A stretch of DNA of 64,000 nucleotides from an uncultured Maricaulis sp. (GCF_947259345.1 NZ_CAMYLS010000027.1:186001-250000); one strand, 5' to 3'. Positions 48,635-57,820 are shown, counted from the stretch's first letter. Program-made: numbers and translations. Notes: generated by a model not told the origin, from the sequence alone.

Positions 48635-49894
48635 CTAGCGCCGCGCAGCGCGGGGCGCAATGCGCGCAAGCTTGTCAGTGACGCTGGTTTCGTCGTCGCG
48701 GTTAAGGAATTGCGGGGTTTCCAGCTCGGCTGAGGGTGCATTGGCGATGACCGCATCGAGCAGCGCCGTGACCGCTGCGCCGTCCGGGCTGGCCCGCCAG
48801 TCCGAGCGCCGCTCGATGATCGCGGCGCTTGTCTGCGCCAGCGTGTCCGGGGTCAGCCTGTCGCCGGTCACGCGCGGATCGCTCGGATCCTCGCCACCCA
48901 TGATGGCCAGCATGTCGGTGCCGATATGCGGCAGATAGTGCGAGGGCTCGTAGAAGGTCGGGTGAGCGACCGTCGCCTCAGCTGAGGGCGCATCGACCGC
49001 GGCAAAGGGTCGGAAGCCGGAGAAATCGTACAGCTGCGCGCCGCCGCCGGGCCGGCAGGCATTGACCGGATCGCGGTCGGCATAGCGGGCAAAGGTCTCG
49101 GTCAGGGCCGCGCGGAAGGCGAGATAATCCTCGCCGCGGCCGGCCCGGAACATCGCCTCCTCGCGCCAGGCGTGGAGCGGGTGGATAAAGCCAGTCACCT
49201 GCACGCCTTCGGCGGTCAGACGGTCAAGCACGCGCTCGAACAGGGCCAGGCGTTCCGGGTCGAAGCGATAGCCCAGATAAAAGCGGTAAATCCCGCGCGC
49301 GCCGTTCTCGTACCGCTCTCGCTGGGCCCCGGCCGGATAGGTGTCGGCCCAGGGCACGCGCGGCTGCGATCCGGTGAGATTGTCGGCCAGGAGCTGGATC
49401 GCCGCGCCGAACGTACTGGGTGACAGGGCCACGCGGGCCCGGGCGAAATCGGCATGGCCGTCGCGCAGCGCCGACAGCCAATAGGTCGCCTTGGCCTTGG
49501 AATGGGTGCCGAATTCGTCGAGATCGAGCCCGATCACCACGCAGCGCAAATCTTCGCTCTGGGCCGCGAGGGCGGCGGCCTGGGAGAGCTCAAAGATATT
49601 GGTGCCGCGCATGCCGGCATTGATGAAGCCCTCGGGCAGGTCGGCCGGATCGCGCGGAAACCCGTCCACAGTGCGCGAGGAGCCGAGCAGGATGGCGTCG
49701 ATCCCGCCACGCGCCAGCTGATCGCCGACATGCACCCGGCCGCCATCCTCGTGGATCCGCGTATCGCGACTGGTCAGACCGGGAATGTCCGGCGAGCCGG
49801 TGATGTCGAAGGGGTCGACCAGCGCATTGAAACCCGCGAACCCGGCCAGGGACGCGAAGAGGGCGATCAGCAATGTCACGGCATAGCGGTGCAT
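48635..49894 (-). CDS. SGNH-like membrane-anchored partner of the MBOAT acyltransferase
   Basis: 419 residues. N-terminal signal anchor (about residues 5-25), then a periplasmic domain with ILLGSSRTVDGFP, which resembles the GxSxR start of SGNH/AlgX-J-type domains, and FYEPSHYLPHIG near residue 330 with candidate catalytic His. Encoded 12 bases after the MBOAT gene on the same strand, the arrangement of two-part O-acetylation systems in which the MBOAT brings the acyl group across the membrane and the SGNH protein finishes the transfer. Acceptor polymer unknown. Assignment to SGNH is by motif and context. Confidence 0.7.
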   Translation of the reverse strand: MHRYAVTLLIALFASLAGFAGFNALVDPFDITGSPDIPGLTSRDTRIHEDGGRVHVGDQLARGGIDAILLGSSRTVDGFPRDPADLPEGFINAGMRGTNIFELSQAAALAAQSEDLRCVVIGLDLDEFGTHSKAKATYWLSALRDGHADFARARVALSPSTFGAAIQLLADNLTGSQPRVPWADTYPAGAQRERYENGARGIYRFYLGYRFDPERLALFERVLDRLTAEGVQVTGFIHPLHAWREEAMFRAGRGEDYLAFRAALTETFARYADRDPVNACRPGGGAQLYDFSGFRPFAAVDAPSAEATVAHPTFYEPSHYLPHIGTDMLAIMGGEDPSDPRVTGDRLTPDTLAQTSAAIIERRSDWRASPDGAAVTALLDAVIANAPSAELETPQFLNRDDETSVTDKLARIAPRAARR

Positions 49895-49906
49895 CTCGGC
49901 GCGGTC

Positions 49907-51427
49907 CTAGAAGGTGTAATAGATGAATTCGGAGGTCTTCCAGGCGTTCAGCACGGACAGGAAGAGCAGGAAGGCGGCGCCGATGGCCGCCAGCCGGGTA
50001 AAGCGCCAGCGCAGGCCCGGCTTGGGTTTGATCTGGGCGTCCTTGAGGGTCTGTTCGTCAATCACATCCGCGAAGAGCTCCGGCGTATCCGGCAGCGACC
50101 AGACCAGGGTCAGGCCGAAAATCACCCAGGCGATCAGTTCGCCTGACACGCCTTCCAGGCCCAGCCCGGAGAAACCGAACATGCCGGCCAGGATGCGCCC
50201 GGCGCCCGACCAGGTCTCGGCCCGGAAGAAGACCCAGGCGATGGTGGTGAAGGCGAAGGTCAGGCCGATGGCAATGATGCGGCGGTGACCGTCAAACCAG
50301 CCCTTCGGCCCCCACTTGTTCCAGTAATGGTTCACCGTCAGGCCCAGCCCGTGCAACCCGCCCCAGATCACAAAGGTCCAGGCGGCGCCATGCCAGAGCC
50401 CGCCGAGCAGCATGGTCGCCATCAGATTGATCGAGCGCCGTGTCTCGCCATGCCGGTTTCCGCCCAGCGGGATGTAGAGATGATCGCGCAGGAAATGGCT
50501 CAGCGTGATGTGCCAGCGGCGCCAGAACTCGACCACTGAAGCGGATTTGTAGGGTCCGTTGAAATTGACCGGCAGCCGAAAGCCCAGGCAACGGGCCAGG
50601 CCCAGCGCCATGTCGGAATAGCCGGAGAAGTCGAAGAAGATCTGCAGCGCGTAGGCCATGGCCCCGAACCAGGCGGCGACCAGTCCGGGCGTGTCGCCGC
50701 GCTCGGCCATGGCAAACAGGGAGGAGGCATAGGGTTCGATGCTCTCGGCGATCAGGACTTTCTTGGCCAGGCCGATGGCAAAGAGGGACAGGCCGACCCC
50801 GAGATTGTCCCAGAGGTCGTCCTTGCGTGTGGTGTCATTGAATTGCGAGGCGATCTGGTGGTGCTGGATCAGCGGGCCGGCCACGATGTGCGGGAAGAAG
50901 GAGACGAAAAGGGCGTGCGCAAAGAAGCGGCCCGGATCGGTCTTCCGGCGGGCGACATCGACCAGGTAGGAGATTTGCTGGAAGGAGAAAAAGGAGATGG
51001 CCAGCGGCAGACCCAGCCCCAGTTCGGGAATGTCGAGCCCGGTCAGCGCATTGATATTGCTCGCCAGGAAGTCGGCATATTTGAAGAAGCCGAGCAGGGA
51101 GAGATTGAAAATGATGCCGACGGCGAGCAGGGGCTGATTGCCCCAGCGCCGCATCAGGCGCGCCACAATGTGGTTGATGATCACCGAGCCGAGCAGAAGC
51201 AGGACATGGCGGATGAACCAGAGGGAGCGGATCAGGCTCTCGACTGTCCAGCCATCCAGCTCGTGCCAGGGCGCTCGCGATACGTCCCACCAGGCGTAGA
51301 AGAAGAAGCTCGCGGCGGCGAGCAGGGAGAGCGCCGTCCAGTGCGAGATATAGCGCCGCGCCAGATAATAGGTCAGCAGCACGCCGGGCAGGAAAAGAAA
51401 CAGGAATTCGAAGGAATTGAAGATCAT
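49907..51427 (-). CDS. MBOAT-family O-acyltransferase (AlgI/PatA-like)
   Basis: 506-residue polytopic membrane protein with about ten to twelve helices. The MBOAT catalytic His346 is in LLGGLWHGAAW, preceded by FDFSGYSDMALGLARCLGF and FWRRWHITLSHFLRDHLYIPLGG, the AlgI-type core. Transfers acyl groups, probably acetyl, to an envelope polysaccharide or peptidoglycan with the protein encoded at 48635. No alginate genes are nearby, so naming it algI is not justified. Confidence 0.9.
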   Translation of the reverse strand: MIFNSFEFLFLFLPGVLLTYYLARRYISHWTALSLLAAASFFFYAWWDVSRAPWHELDGWTVESLIRSLWFIRHVLLLLGSVIINHIVARLMRRWGNQPLLAVGIIFNLSLLGFFKYADFLASNINALTGLDIPELGLGLPLAISFFSFQQISYLVDVARRKTDPGRFFAHALFVSFFPHIVAGPLIQHHQIASQFNDTTRKDDLWDNLGVGLSLFAIGLAKKVLIAESIEPYASSLFAMAERGDTPGLVAAWFGAMAYALQIFFDFSGYSDMALGLARCLGFRLPVNFNGPYKSASVVEFWRRWHITLSHFLRDHLYIPLGGNRHGETRRSINLMATMLLGGLWHGAAWTFVIWGGLHGLGLTVNHYWNKWGPKGWFDGHRRIIAIGLTFAFTTIAWVFFRAETWSGAGRILAGMFGFSGLGLEGVSGELIAWVIFGLTLVWSLPDTPELFADVIDEQTLKDAQIKPKPGLRWRFTRLAAIGAAFLLFLSVLNAWKTSEFIYYTF

Positions 51428-51740
51428 TGCCGCGCCGCACCGGAGGTCGCAGGGACGCTAGCCCTCCCCCGCCGAGGCGGCAAGGCAGGCCTGCACGCAG
51501 GCGGGTTATCCACAGGCGTGGCCCTGTTTTGTGACAAATGCGTGTCTTAAGTCTCTGTTAATGAAGTTTGTGGTGAAAAAATTTGCGCACTAATCAGCTA
51601 TAATTGCTTTATTCTAAAGGTATGAAAGGGCATTGCGAAAACTAACGAAACGTCCGTACACGGACTTTACAATCAGGCGAGCATCTGTAACATTAGTGTC
51701 ATACACAGTCCTCAAGAGTTTCTCGCAGGAGGGAGACCCA
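51428..51740. promoter_or_regulatory. Intergenic region with a consensus DnaA box, CtrA-type motif and AT-rich tract
   Basis: 313 bases between divergent genes. TTATCCACA at 51506-51514 is a perfect DnaA box; TTAA-N7-TTAA at 51547-51561 is a full-length CtrA motif; TGTGGTGAA at 51569-51577 (minus-strand DnaA-like, 7/9) and TCATACACA near 51700 (7/9) are weaker. TATAAT at 51599-51604 lies in a markedly AT-rich stretch (51558-51640), with no clear -35. The gene at 51741 has GGAGGGAG just upstream. Cell-cycle promoter or replication-origin element; see findings. Confidence 0.6.
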
Positions 51741-52163
51741 ATGAAAAAGCAAAGCACAATGATCGCCGCTTCCCTTGCCGCATCCTTCGCCCTGATGGCA
51801 CCGGCCGCAGCCCAAGCCCCCGATAGCGGGGAAGCCTTTCTTCTCGAAATGATGGGCGAGCGCGGCTGGGAAGTGTCATGCCAGCTCACCCAGGGTGATG
51901 GCGACAGCATTGCCACGCGCGAGCGCGGCCGCGGCCTGCTCGATAATGGCCGTTTCTCGGTCGGTGATGTCGTCAGTGGCCTGTGCACCTATTCGGTGCC
52001 GGATCGCGGCGAGCTTCGCCTCACGCTCAATGTCGAACACACCCAGCTGGAATGCCCCTTCACGGTGACCGAGGCCGGCTTCTGCCGCGCCTATCTCCAG
52101 CCGGGCGAGACCGGCAGCTTCAACATCCAGCGTCGCTCGACCCCGGTCGCGACCGGCTCGTAA
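51741..52163 (+). CDS. Secreted protein of unknown function
   Basis: 140 residues from ATG 51741. Signal peptide of about 25 residues (MKKQSTMIAASLAASFALMAP, ending AAQA). The mature part has four cysteines (SCQL, LCTY, ECPF, FCRA), so two disulfides are possible, and a beta-rich pattern. No family recognised. Its promoter region carries CtrA/DnaA motifs, and a terminator follows. Confidence 0.75.
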   Translation: MKKQSTMIAASLAASFALMAPAAAQAPDSGEAFLLEMMGERGWEVSCQLTQGDGDSIATRERGRGLLDNGRFSVGDVVSGLCTYSVPDRGELRLTLNVEHTQLECPFTVTEAGFCRAYLQPGETGSFNIQRRSTPVATGS

Positions 52164-52206
52164 GCGCACATGACGACCTGACCTGTACGAAGCACCACAG
52201 GTTAAA

Positions 52207-52239
52207 GACGCCCGGCTGTGTCCCCCGCAGTCGGGCGTT
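52207..52239 (+). terminator. Terminator-like hairpin after the 51741 gene
   Basis: GACGCCCGGCTG/CAGTCGGGCGTT imperfect stem (with G-T pairs) around a 9-base loop, followed by TCTTCT. Weak T-run. Confidence 0.6.
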
Positions 52240-52280
52240 CTTCTGTCATCTGTTCTGGGGGCGACCCACGCCCAAACGAA

Positions 52281-52302
52281 AACGGACCGCCAGGCGGTCC
52301 GT
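52281..52302 (-). terminator. Terminator downstream of tRNA-Leu
   Basis: AACGGACCGCC/GGCGGTCCGTT-type perfect hairpin with a minimal loop; on the minus strand it is followed by TTTTCGTTT. It lies 28 bases past the tRNA 3' end. Confidence 0.8.
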
Positions 52303-52329
52303 TCATTCATCACATCTTGTGAAAGAGGA

Positions 52330-52416
<87 letters not shown>

Positions 52417-52625
52417 AGGTGTCAGAGGCGCGGTAACTAAAGAAGGCTTGGGGCAGTGTCAACGGACTTTGGGCATTGCCGGCAGCGGCAAACGCAGCCC
52501 GATGCGTCACGATGATTTGACGGTTTGGTGGCCGCGGCCCCGCTTGCCGCCGGGCGGTGCCTGATCCACGGTATCGCGCGTGTCTGACCGGGCTCGGGCG
52601 CTCTTGTCGGAAATTGGAAACATGC

Positions 52626-53111
52626 ATGAAACTTCTCTTCGCAACCGGGCCGCGAACCGCGCTGCTGTCGGCCCTCCTACTCCTCGCCACGCCTGCCGTT
52701 TTGGCGCAATCCGACGCCACGGACCGCGCTGCCATTCTGAACATCCTGGAAAACGGCCCGGTCGCGATCGGCCCCGGTACTGAAAACTGGGAGGTGAACT
52801 TTCACCCGGACTGGACGGTCTGGTTTGCCGGCGGGGACGCAGTCCGCGACCGCGGGCCTCATATGGCCGATGTTCGCGATTATGTCGGGCGTGGTGCGGA
52901 CGTGGTCGAGTTTGAGCTGGATCTGGTCAGCCTTCAGATTCGCGGCGACACGGCCTTCGCCCGCTATAATGCGGTCGAACACATCATTGAGGGCGATGGC
53001 GGGCGTCGCGATGTGGCCTATTCGGGCACGGACTGGCTGGTGCGTGAAGACGGTCGCTGGCTGATCCTGTCGACCACGGTCGCCTTTCCGGAGCGCGATA
53101 TGGCGGACTAG
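52626..53111 (+). CDS. Secreted NTF2-like protein
   Basis: 161 residues from ATG 52626. Signal peptide (residues 1-28, cleaved near VLAQS). The mature domain with RAAILNILENGP, a WTVWFAGGDAV strand and RYNAVEHI...WLVREDGRWLILSTTVAF fits an NTF2/SnoaL-like fold (DUF4440-type). Similar in kind, not sequence, to the protein at 6464. Role unknown; 100 bases before the NDUFA9-like gene. Confidence 0.65.
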   Translation: MKLLFATGPRTALLSALLLLATPAVLAQSDATDRAAILNILENGPVAIGPGTENWEVNFHPDWTVWFAGGDAVRDRGPHMADVRDYVGRGADVVEFELDLVSLQIRGDTAFARYNAVEHIIEGDGGRRDVAYSGTDWLVREDGRWLILSTTVAFPERDMAD

Positions 53112-53211
53112 CCGTGCCGCGCCGGACAGACGTTCAAGCGCATTGCCGCATGGACAGGCGCGCGGTTTTTTGGTCTATCCCGGACAAACCCTGTTTTCGC
53201 GAGGGCAATCC

Positions 53212-54177
53212 ATGCTGAGAGACGAGATCATCACCGTGTTCGGCGGGTCCGGCTTTGTCGGGCGTCATGTGGTTCGGGCGCTGGCCAAGGCCGGCTACCG
53301 GGTCCGCGTCGCCTCACGCCGCCCGCACCTGGCCCAGGACCTGCGCGTCATGGGTGTGGTTGGCCAGGTCCAGCTGGTCCAGGCCAATCTTCGGGTGCCA
53401 AGCTCGGTCGAGCGAGCCCTCGATGGTGCCTCAGGCGTGGTCAATCTGGTGGGTGTGCTCAATGAGAGCGGCCGCCAGACCTTCTCTCGCCTGCATGCGC
53501 TCGGTGCGAAGACGATTGCGGAGACCGCGGCCGCGATGGGCGTCTCCCGCATGATTCATATCTCGGCCATTGGCGCCTCGGCAGACAGCGCCTCGCGCTA
53601 TGCCCGAACCAAGGCGGAAGGCGAAGCCGCCGTGCTGGCGGCGCTTCCCGAGGCGACGATCCTGCGGCCCTCCATCGTTTTCGGGACCGAGGACGGCTTC
53701 TTCAACCGCTTCGGCGCCATGGCCCGCTTTGTGCCGGCCTTGCCGCTCTTTGGCGGTGGCCAGAGCAAATTCCAGCCCGTTTTCGCCGGTGATGTCGGCA
53801 AGGCCGTGCTGGCCGCCTTCGAGCGCAATGACGCGCGCGGCGAAACCTATGAGCTGGGCGGTCCGGGCATCTATACATTCGAAGCGCTGATGAAACTCAT
53901 TCTGGACGAGATTGACCGTCCGCGTTTCCTTCTGCCCCTGCCCTGGGCAATTGGCAGCGTCATCGCGACCGTGTCCGAACTTGTCGGTGCCCTGCCGCTG
54001 ATGCCGGTTGTGATCACCCGCGACCAGCTGACCCAGCTGCGCTCTGATAATGTCGTGTCCGAAGGCGCCAAGGGCCTGGCGGATTTGGGTATTGCCGGTG
54101 AAACGGTGGAAGCTATCGTGCCGAGCTATCTCGAGCGCTATCGCCGCTATGGCCAGTTCCACGAACGCGAAGCCTGA
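53212..54177 (+). CDS. Complex I NDUFA9-like NAD(P)-binding protein
   Basis: 321 residues from ATG 53212 (GAGGG upstream). Atypical SDR with Rossmann motif TVFGGSGFVGRHVVRAL at residues 8-24, YARTKAEGEA and LRPSIVFGTEDGFFNRFG, matching the NDUFA9/complex-I-associated family. In alphaproteobacteria this family is often next to uppP, as here on the other strand. Presumably an assembly or structural subunit of NADH dehydrogenase; enzymatic activity uncertain. Confidence 0.88.
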   Translation: MLRDEIITVFGGSGFVGRHVVRALAKAGYRVRVASRRPHLAQDLRVMGVVGQVQLVQANLRVPSSVERALDGASGVVNLVGVLNESGRQTFSRLHALGAKTIAETAAAMGVSRMIHISAIGASADSASRYARTKAEGEAAVLAALPEATILRPSIVFGTEDGFFNRFGAMARFVPALPLFGGGQSKFQPVFAGDVGKAVLAAFERNDARGETYELGGPGIYTFEALMKLILDEIDRPRFLLPLPWAIGSVIATVSELVGALPLMPVVITRDQLTQLRSDNVVSEGAKGLADLGIAGETVEAIVPSYLERYRRYGQFHEREA

Positions 54178-54203
54178 TCCCGCGCGTTCAGGTCGATGAG
54201 TTC

Positions 54204-54236
54204 AAACGGGCCGCGTCGCTACGCGGCCCGTTTTTT
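54204..54236. terminator. Bidirectional terminator overlapping the CPBP gene end
   Basis: AAACGGGCCGCGT/ACGCGGCCCGTTT stem (13 bp) with loop CGCT and T-run. On the minus strand the stem includes the last codons and stop of the CPBP gene at 54219. Confidence 0.92.
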
Positions 54237-55085
54237 CTGACCGCGGCGCAGCCAGGCCAGCACGGGCAGTCCGGCGGCCAAGATCAGCAATCCGCCGACA
54301 CCCAGCGGTCCATTCCACGGCCATTGCGGTACTGACAGAAAGAGCAGGGAGACGCCGGCGACCGCATTCAGCGAGCCGTGCAGCCCGGCCGCGGCGATGA
54401 CGCCACCGCGCTCGCGCAGATGGGCGTGATAGGGCGTCCAGAGCGTCGTGAAGGCCGCCATGATGGCGACACCGGTCCAGCCCAGTTCGGGATAATTATA
54501 GCCCATCAGAATGATCGGGGCGTGCCAGATACCCCACAGCACGCCCACCACAAGGCACATCGGCCAGAAGCCCAGGCCGGCCAGACGCGGCTGCAGCCAG
54601 CCGCGCCAGCCCAGCTCCTCGCTGATCAGCAGGAAGGCGGTGTTGAAGAGGATGCCGACCGGCAGGCCGATTGCCAGCTGGATGACAAGCAGCAGGCTCG
54701 GATCCATGGGTAAGTCCTCGCCGCTGGCCGCCAGCTGGGCGGCGATGACTGCTGCCGGATCGCCGGGCGCCTGGCCGGACAGGGCGAGGGTGGCGCCGAT
54801 CGCGAGGGCGCAGATCAGGATGGGCAGCAGCCAGCCGATCACGGTCCACCTGACGATAAGGCCAAAGCGGAAGCCGGCCAGTCCGATCGCCGCCAGCCGC
54901 CGTCCCTTGTCGAAGAAGACCATGCAAACGAGCGCGCCCACAGCCGGCCCCATCATCATCAGCGACAGCAGACCCAGACTGCCGAGCGGACCCTGGGCGC
55001 CCATCCCGCCGGTGGCGTGGATGGAATACGCGACCGCCCAGCTGAAACCGAAGGCGATGACAAGGAAGACGGACAGGGCACGCAT
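54219..55085 (-). CDS. CPBP-family intramembrane metalloprotease
   Basis: 288 residues from ATG 55085, which has GAGG five bases upstream; a GTG two codons before is less likely. Eight or so membrane helices. CPBP/Abi motif 1 SEELGWRGWLQPRL (EExxxR), motif 2 GIWHAP and motif 3 HGSLNA carry the predicted catalytic Glu and His. Rce1-like fold; roles range from CAAX-like processing to bacteriocin self-immunity, target unknown. Its tail encodes half of a terminator. Confidence 0.85.
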   Translation of the reverse strand: MRALSVFLVIAFGFSWAVAYSIHATGGMGAQGPLGSLGLLSLMMMGPAVGALVCMVFFDKGRRLAAIGLAGFRFGLIVRWTVIGWLLPILICALAIGATLALSGQAPGDPAAVIAAQLAASGEDLPMDPSLLLVIQLAIGLPVGILFNTAFLLISEELGWRGWLQPRLAGLGFWPMCLVVGVLWGIWHAPIILMGYNYPELGWTGVAIMAAFTTLWTPYHAHLRERGGVIAAAGLHGSLNAVAGVSLLFLSVPQWPWNGPLGVGGLLILAAGLPVLAWLRRGQKKRAA

Positions 55086-55160
55086 GGCCACCTCGATTAA
55101 TTAGCTTTATTCCTAATCAATCATGGGAACACGGCTCGGGCAAGGAAATTCGGCAAACCG

Positions 55161-55967
55161 CTAAATAAAGAATAGGAGCAAGGCGAGGCCTAGGGCGACG
55201 CGGTAGAGGGCAAAGGGCAGAAAGCCGATCCGGTCGACCAGCTTCATCAGGACCGCGATGGCCGCCCAGGCGGTGACGGTCGAAAGGCCCGCCACGATCA
55301 GGCCGTCTGTCAGACTGGCGCCCGTGACAGCCCCGTCTGTCCGGGCCAGCTCGATCAGCGAGATGAGTCCGAAGGCCGCGATCACGGGAATGGCCATCAA
55401 CATGGAGAAGCGGGCACTTTCCTGCCGGGTCAGACCGAGGCCGCGCGCTGCCGTCATGGTCACACCGGAGCGCGACGCGCCGGGAATGAGGGCGAAAAGC
55501 TGGGCAATACCGATCAGGGCGGCCTGGCGGAAACTCATCGTCTCCAGCGTATCGACCTGGCGGCCATAGCGGTCAGCCAGCCAGAGCGGCAGGGCGAAGA
55601 CCAGGGTAGAGATGGCAATCACCAGGGGCGAGCGCAGGGCGTCGACCAGGTCAAAGGCCACAAGGCCGCCGGCGACGATGAAGATGGGCGGCATGGAGGC
55701 GCCGACCAGCAGAGCGATGCGACCGCCCGGCGTCATCCGGCCCTGGAGCAGGGCCAGCTTGCCGACCGCAACAGCACCGATATCGCGCCGGAAATAGATC
55801 AACACGGCGAGCAGGGACCCGGCATGGGCCATGACATCGATCAGCGGGCCCTGATCGGCCTGACCGGTCACTTGCGGCGCGAGGATGAGATGGGCCGAGG
55901 AGGAAATCGGCAGGAATTCGGTAATGCCCTGCACGAGCGCGAGAAGAATGAGATAGATCAAGCTCAT
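55161..55967 (-). CDS. uppP: Undecaprenyl-diphosphatase (BacA type)
   Basis: 268 residues, eight helices. Both family motifs are present: QGITEFLPISSSAHL near residues 13-27 and IPGASRSGVTMTAARGLG. Recycles undecaprenyl pyrophosphate to the lipid carrier for peptidoglycan and other envelope polymers; also gives bacitracin tolerance. Monocistronic, 75 bases from the CPBP gene. Confidence 0.96.
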   Translation of the reverse strand: MSLIYLILLALVQGITEFLPISSSAHLILAPQVTGQADQGPLIDVMAHAGSLLAVLIYFRRDIGAVAVGKLALLQGRMTPGGRIALLVGASMPPIFIVAGGLVAFDLVDALRSPLVIAISTLVFALPLWLADRYGRQVDTLETMSFRQAALIGIAQLFALIPGASRSGVTMTAARGLGLTRQESARFSMLMAIPVIAAFGLISLIELARTDGAVTGASLTDGLIVAGLSTVTAWAAIAVLMKLVDRIGFLPFALYRVALGLALLLFFI

Positions 55968-56117
55968 GAAACCGGCCTGCTGGAGGGTGAGACGCGATAT
56001 TTGAACAATCGGCGTGGCTTGGCCAGCACCTTGGCCTGTCCGACACAGCCTGGGCAGGGCGGGCCTGATTGACGACAGGCCCGCAGCGGCTCAAAACCGG
56101 GGCAGAAGGACTGATCC

Positions 56118-57089
56118 ATGCCCCATGATTTCGCTGGCAGCCCGCAAGGGCCCGGGCGCCTGAGCCCGAAGGACGCGCTCAGCCATACCGGTCAGGCCAC
56201 GGCCGCATCGGTTGCGGTGGCCCTCATCCTCACCCTGACCAAGGCTGTGGTCTGGTGGATGTCCGGCTCGGTCGCCCTGCTCGCCTCGATGGCAGACAGC
56301 CTGCTCGACCTGACGGCCTCCCTGACCGTGTATCTCTCCGTGCGCTATGCCGCCGAGCCGGCCGATGCCGAGCATCGCTACGGGCATGGCAAGGCGGAAG
56401 CCTTTGCCGGCATCCTGCAAGCCATTTTCGTGGCCATGTCGGCGGTTCTCCTCCTGCGCGAGGGGATCGAACATTTGATCGATCCGGTCGAAGTGCGGGC
56501 CTCGGGCTGGGCCATCGCTGTGATGGGACTTTCCATCGTCCTGACGCTGGGCCTGCTGGTGGTGCAGACGCGGGCGGTGAAGGAGACCGGATCGGTCGCG
56601 GTGGAAGGTGACAGGGCTCATTATTTCTCCGACCTTGGTGCCAATGCCGTGGTCATTGTCGGAATTGTCGGGGCGACGGCAGGCGGTCTGCTCTGGCTGG
56701 ACGCAGTCGCTGCTCTCGCCGTCTCGCTCTGGCTGTTCTGGACCGCCTGGGGCGTGGCGCGCGGTGCCGGTGACCAATTGATGGACCGCGAACTGCCGGA
56801 CGAGGCGCGCGAGAATATCCGTACCCTGGCCGGCAATGATCCGCGCATCATCAATATCCACGAGTTGCGCACGCGCGCGTCCGGCCCGCTCATCCATATC
56901 CAGTTCCACCTCGCGCTCGACCCGCATCTCACACTCAGCGAGGCGCATGGCATCCTGGTCGACTGCGAGCGTCGACTGATCGAAGCCTATCCGGCCGCCG
57001 ATATTCTCATCCATGCCGACCCGCATGGAGAGGCCGAACCGCATGGCGCTGAATTTTTCAATGCAGAAAGCACGTCCAAGGACGCTTAG
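56118..57089 (+). CDS. Cation diffusion facilitator (FieF-like) metal exporter
   Basis: 323 residues. Six helices with the first metal site in SLLDL (residues ~60-64, DSLLDLTAS) and second HYFSDLGANAVVIVG (HxxxD), plus HRYGHGKAEA. Cytoplasmic ferredoxin-like C-terminal domain with ILIHADP. Likely Zn/Fe/Mn:H+ antiporter; the metal is not clear. The gene ends 31 bases before the FzlA-like gene. Confidence 0.9.
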   Translation: MPHDFAGSPQGPGRLSPKDALSHTGQATAASVAVALILTLTKAVVWWMSGSVALLASMADSLLDLTASLTVYLSVRYAAEPADAEHRYGHGKAEAFAGILQAIFVAMSAVLLLREGIEHLIDPVEVRASGWAIAVMGLSIVLTLGLLVVQTRAVKETGSVAVEGDRAHYFSDLGANAVVIVGIVGATAGGLLWLDAVAALAVSLWLFWTAWGVARGAGDQLMDRELPDEARENIRTLAGNDPRIINIHELRTRASGPLIHIQFHLALDPHLTLSEAHGILVDCERRLIEAYPAADILIHADPHGEAEPHGAEFFNAESTSKDA

Positions 57090-57120
57090 ACTTCCGGTTG
57101 AAGCGGGTTAGCCTGACACC

Positions 57121-57798
57121 ATGCGTACGCTCCACTTCTGGCCCCTCGACCCGTTCTCAAGACAGGTTCGCCTCGTCCTCGAGGAGAAGTCGCTGCGCCA
57201 TGACCTGCAGCTGGAAGTGCCCTGGGAGCGCCCGGATGACCTTCTTTCGCTCAATCCGGCCGGTACCACGCCGGTTCTGGTCGATGAAAGCGGTGGCGGT
57301 CGACGCGTCATTGTCGAGAGCCGCGCCATCCTGGAATATCTCGAAGAGACCACGCCCAGCCCCTGCCTTTTGCCGGGCGGCCCGGCCGAGCGCGCCGAGG
57401 CGCGCCGGCTGGTGGACTGGTTCGATCGCAAATTCGACGGCGAGGTGAATGCCTATCTCCTGCACGAAAAGCTGGAGAAGCGGGCCCAGGGCCTCGGCGC
57501 GCCGGACCCGGCAGCCCTGCGCGCGGGCCGCGAGCATTTGCGATGGCATCTCGACCATATGGCCTGGCTCCTGGAAGCGCGCGACGGCCTGGCCGGTCCG
57601 CGCTATACGCTCGCCGATATTGCGGCGGCGGCGCATCTGTCCTGCGCGGATTATCTCGGCGATGTCCCTTGGGACGAGTTCGAGCCGGTCAAGCAATGGT
57701 ATTCCCGCGTAAAGTGCCGCCCGGCGTTTCGGGGCCTGCTGGCGGACAAGCTGCCGGGTGTCCCGGCGGCGGCGCACTATGCGGATCTGGATTTTTGA
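57121..57798 (+). CDS. fzlA: FzlA-like GST-fold FtsZ-binding protein
   Basis: 225 residues: N-terminal thioredoxin-like domain (to ~85) with FSRQVRLVLEEK and ESRAILEYLEE, then an all-helical GST domain. The conserved Trp35 in VPWERPDD and the C-terminal YADLDF tail fit FzlA, which in Caulobacter curves FtsZ filaments and links FtsZ to septal cell-wall synthesis; the catalytic Ser/Tyr/Cys of true GSTs is not evident. Context next to queG also fits. An ordinary GST remains possible. Confidence 0.72.
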   Translation: MRTLHFWPLDPFSRQVRLVLEEKSLRHDLQLEVPWERPDDLLSLNPAGTTPVLVDESGGGRRVIVESRAILEYLEETTPSPCLLPGGPAERAEARRLVDWFDRKFDGEVNAYLLHEKLEKRAQGLGAPDPAALRAGREHLRWHLDHMAWLLEARDGLAGPRYTLADIAAAAHLSCADYLGDVPWDEFEPVKQWYSRVKCRPAFRGLLADKLPGVPAAAHYADLDF

Positions 57799-57820
57799 AC
57801 CGAGCTCTATGGGGGGTGGT

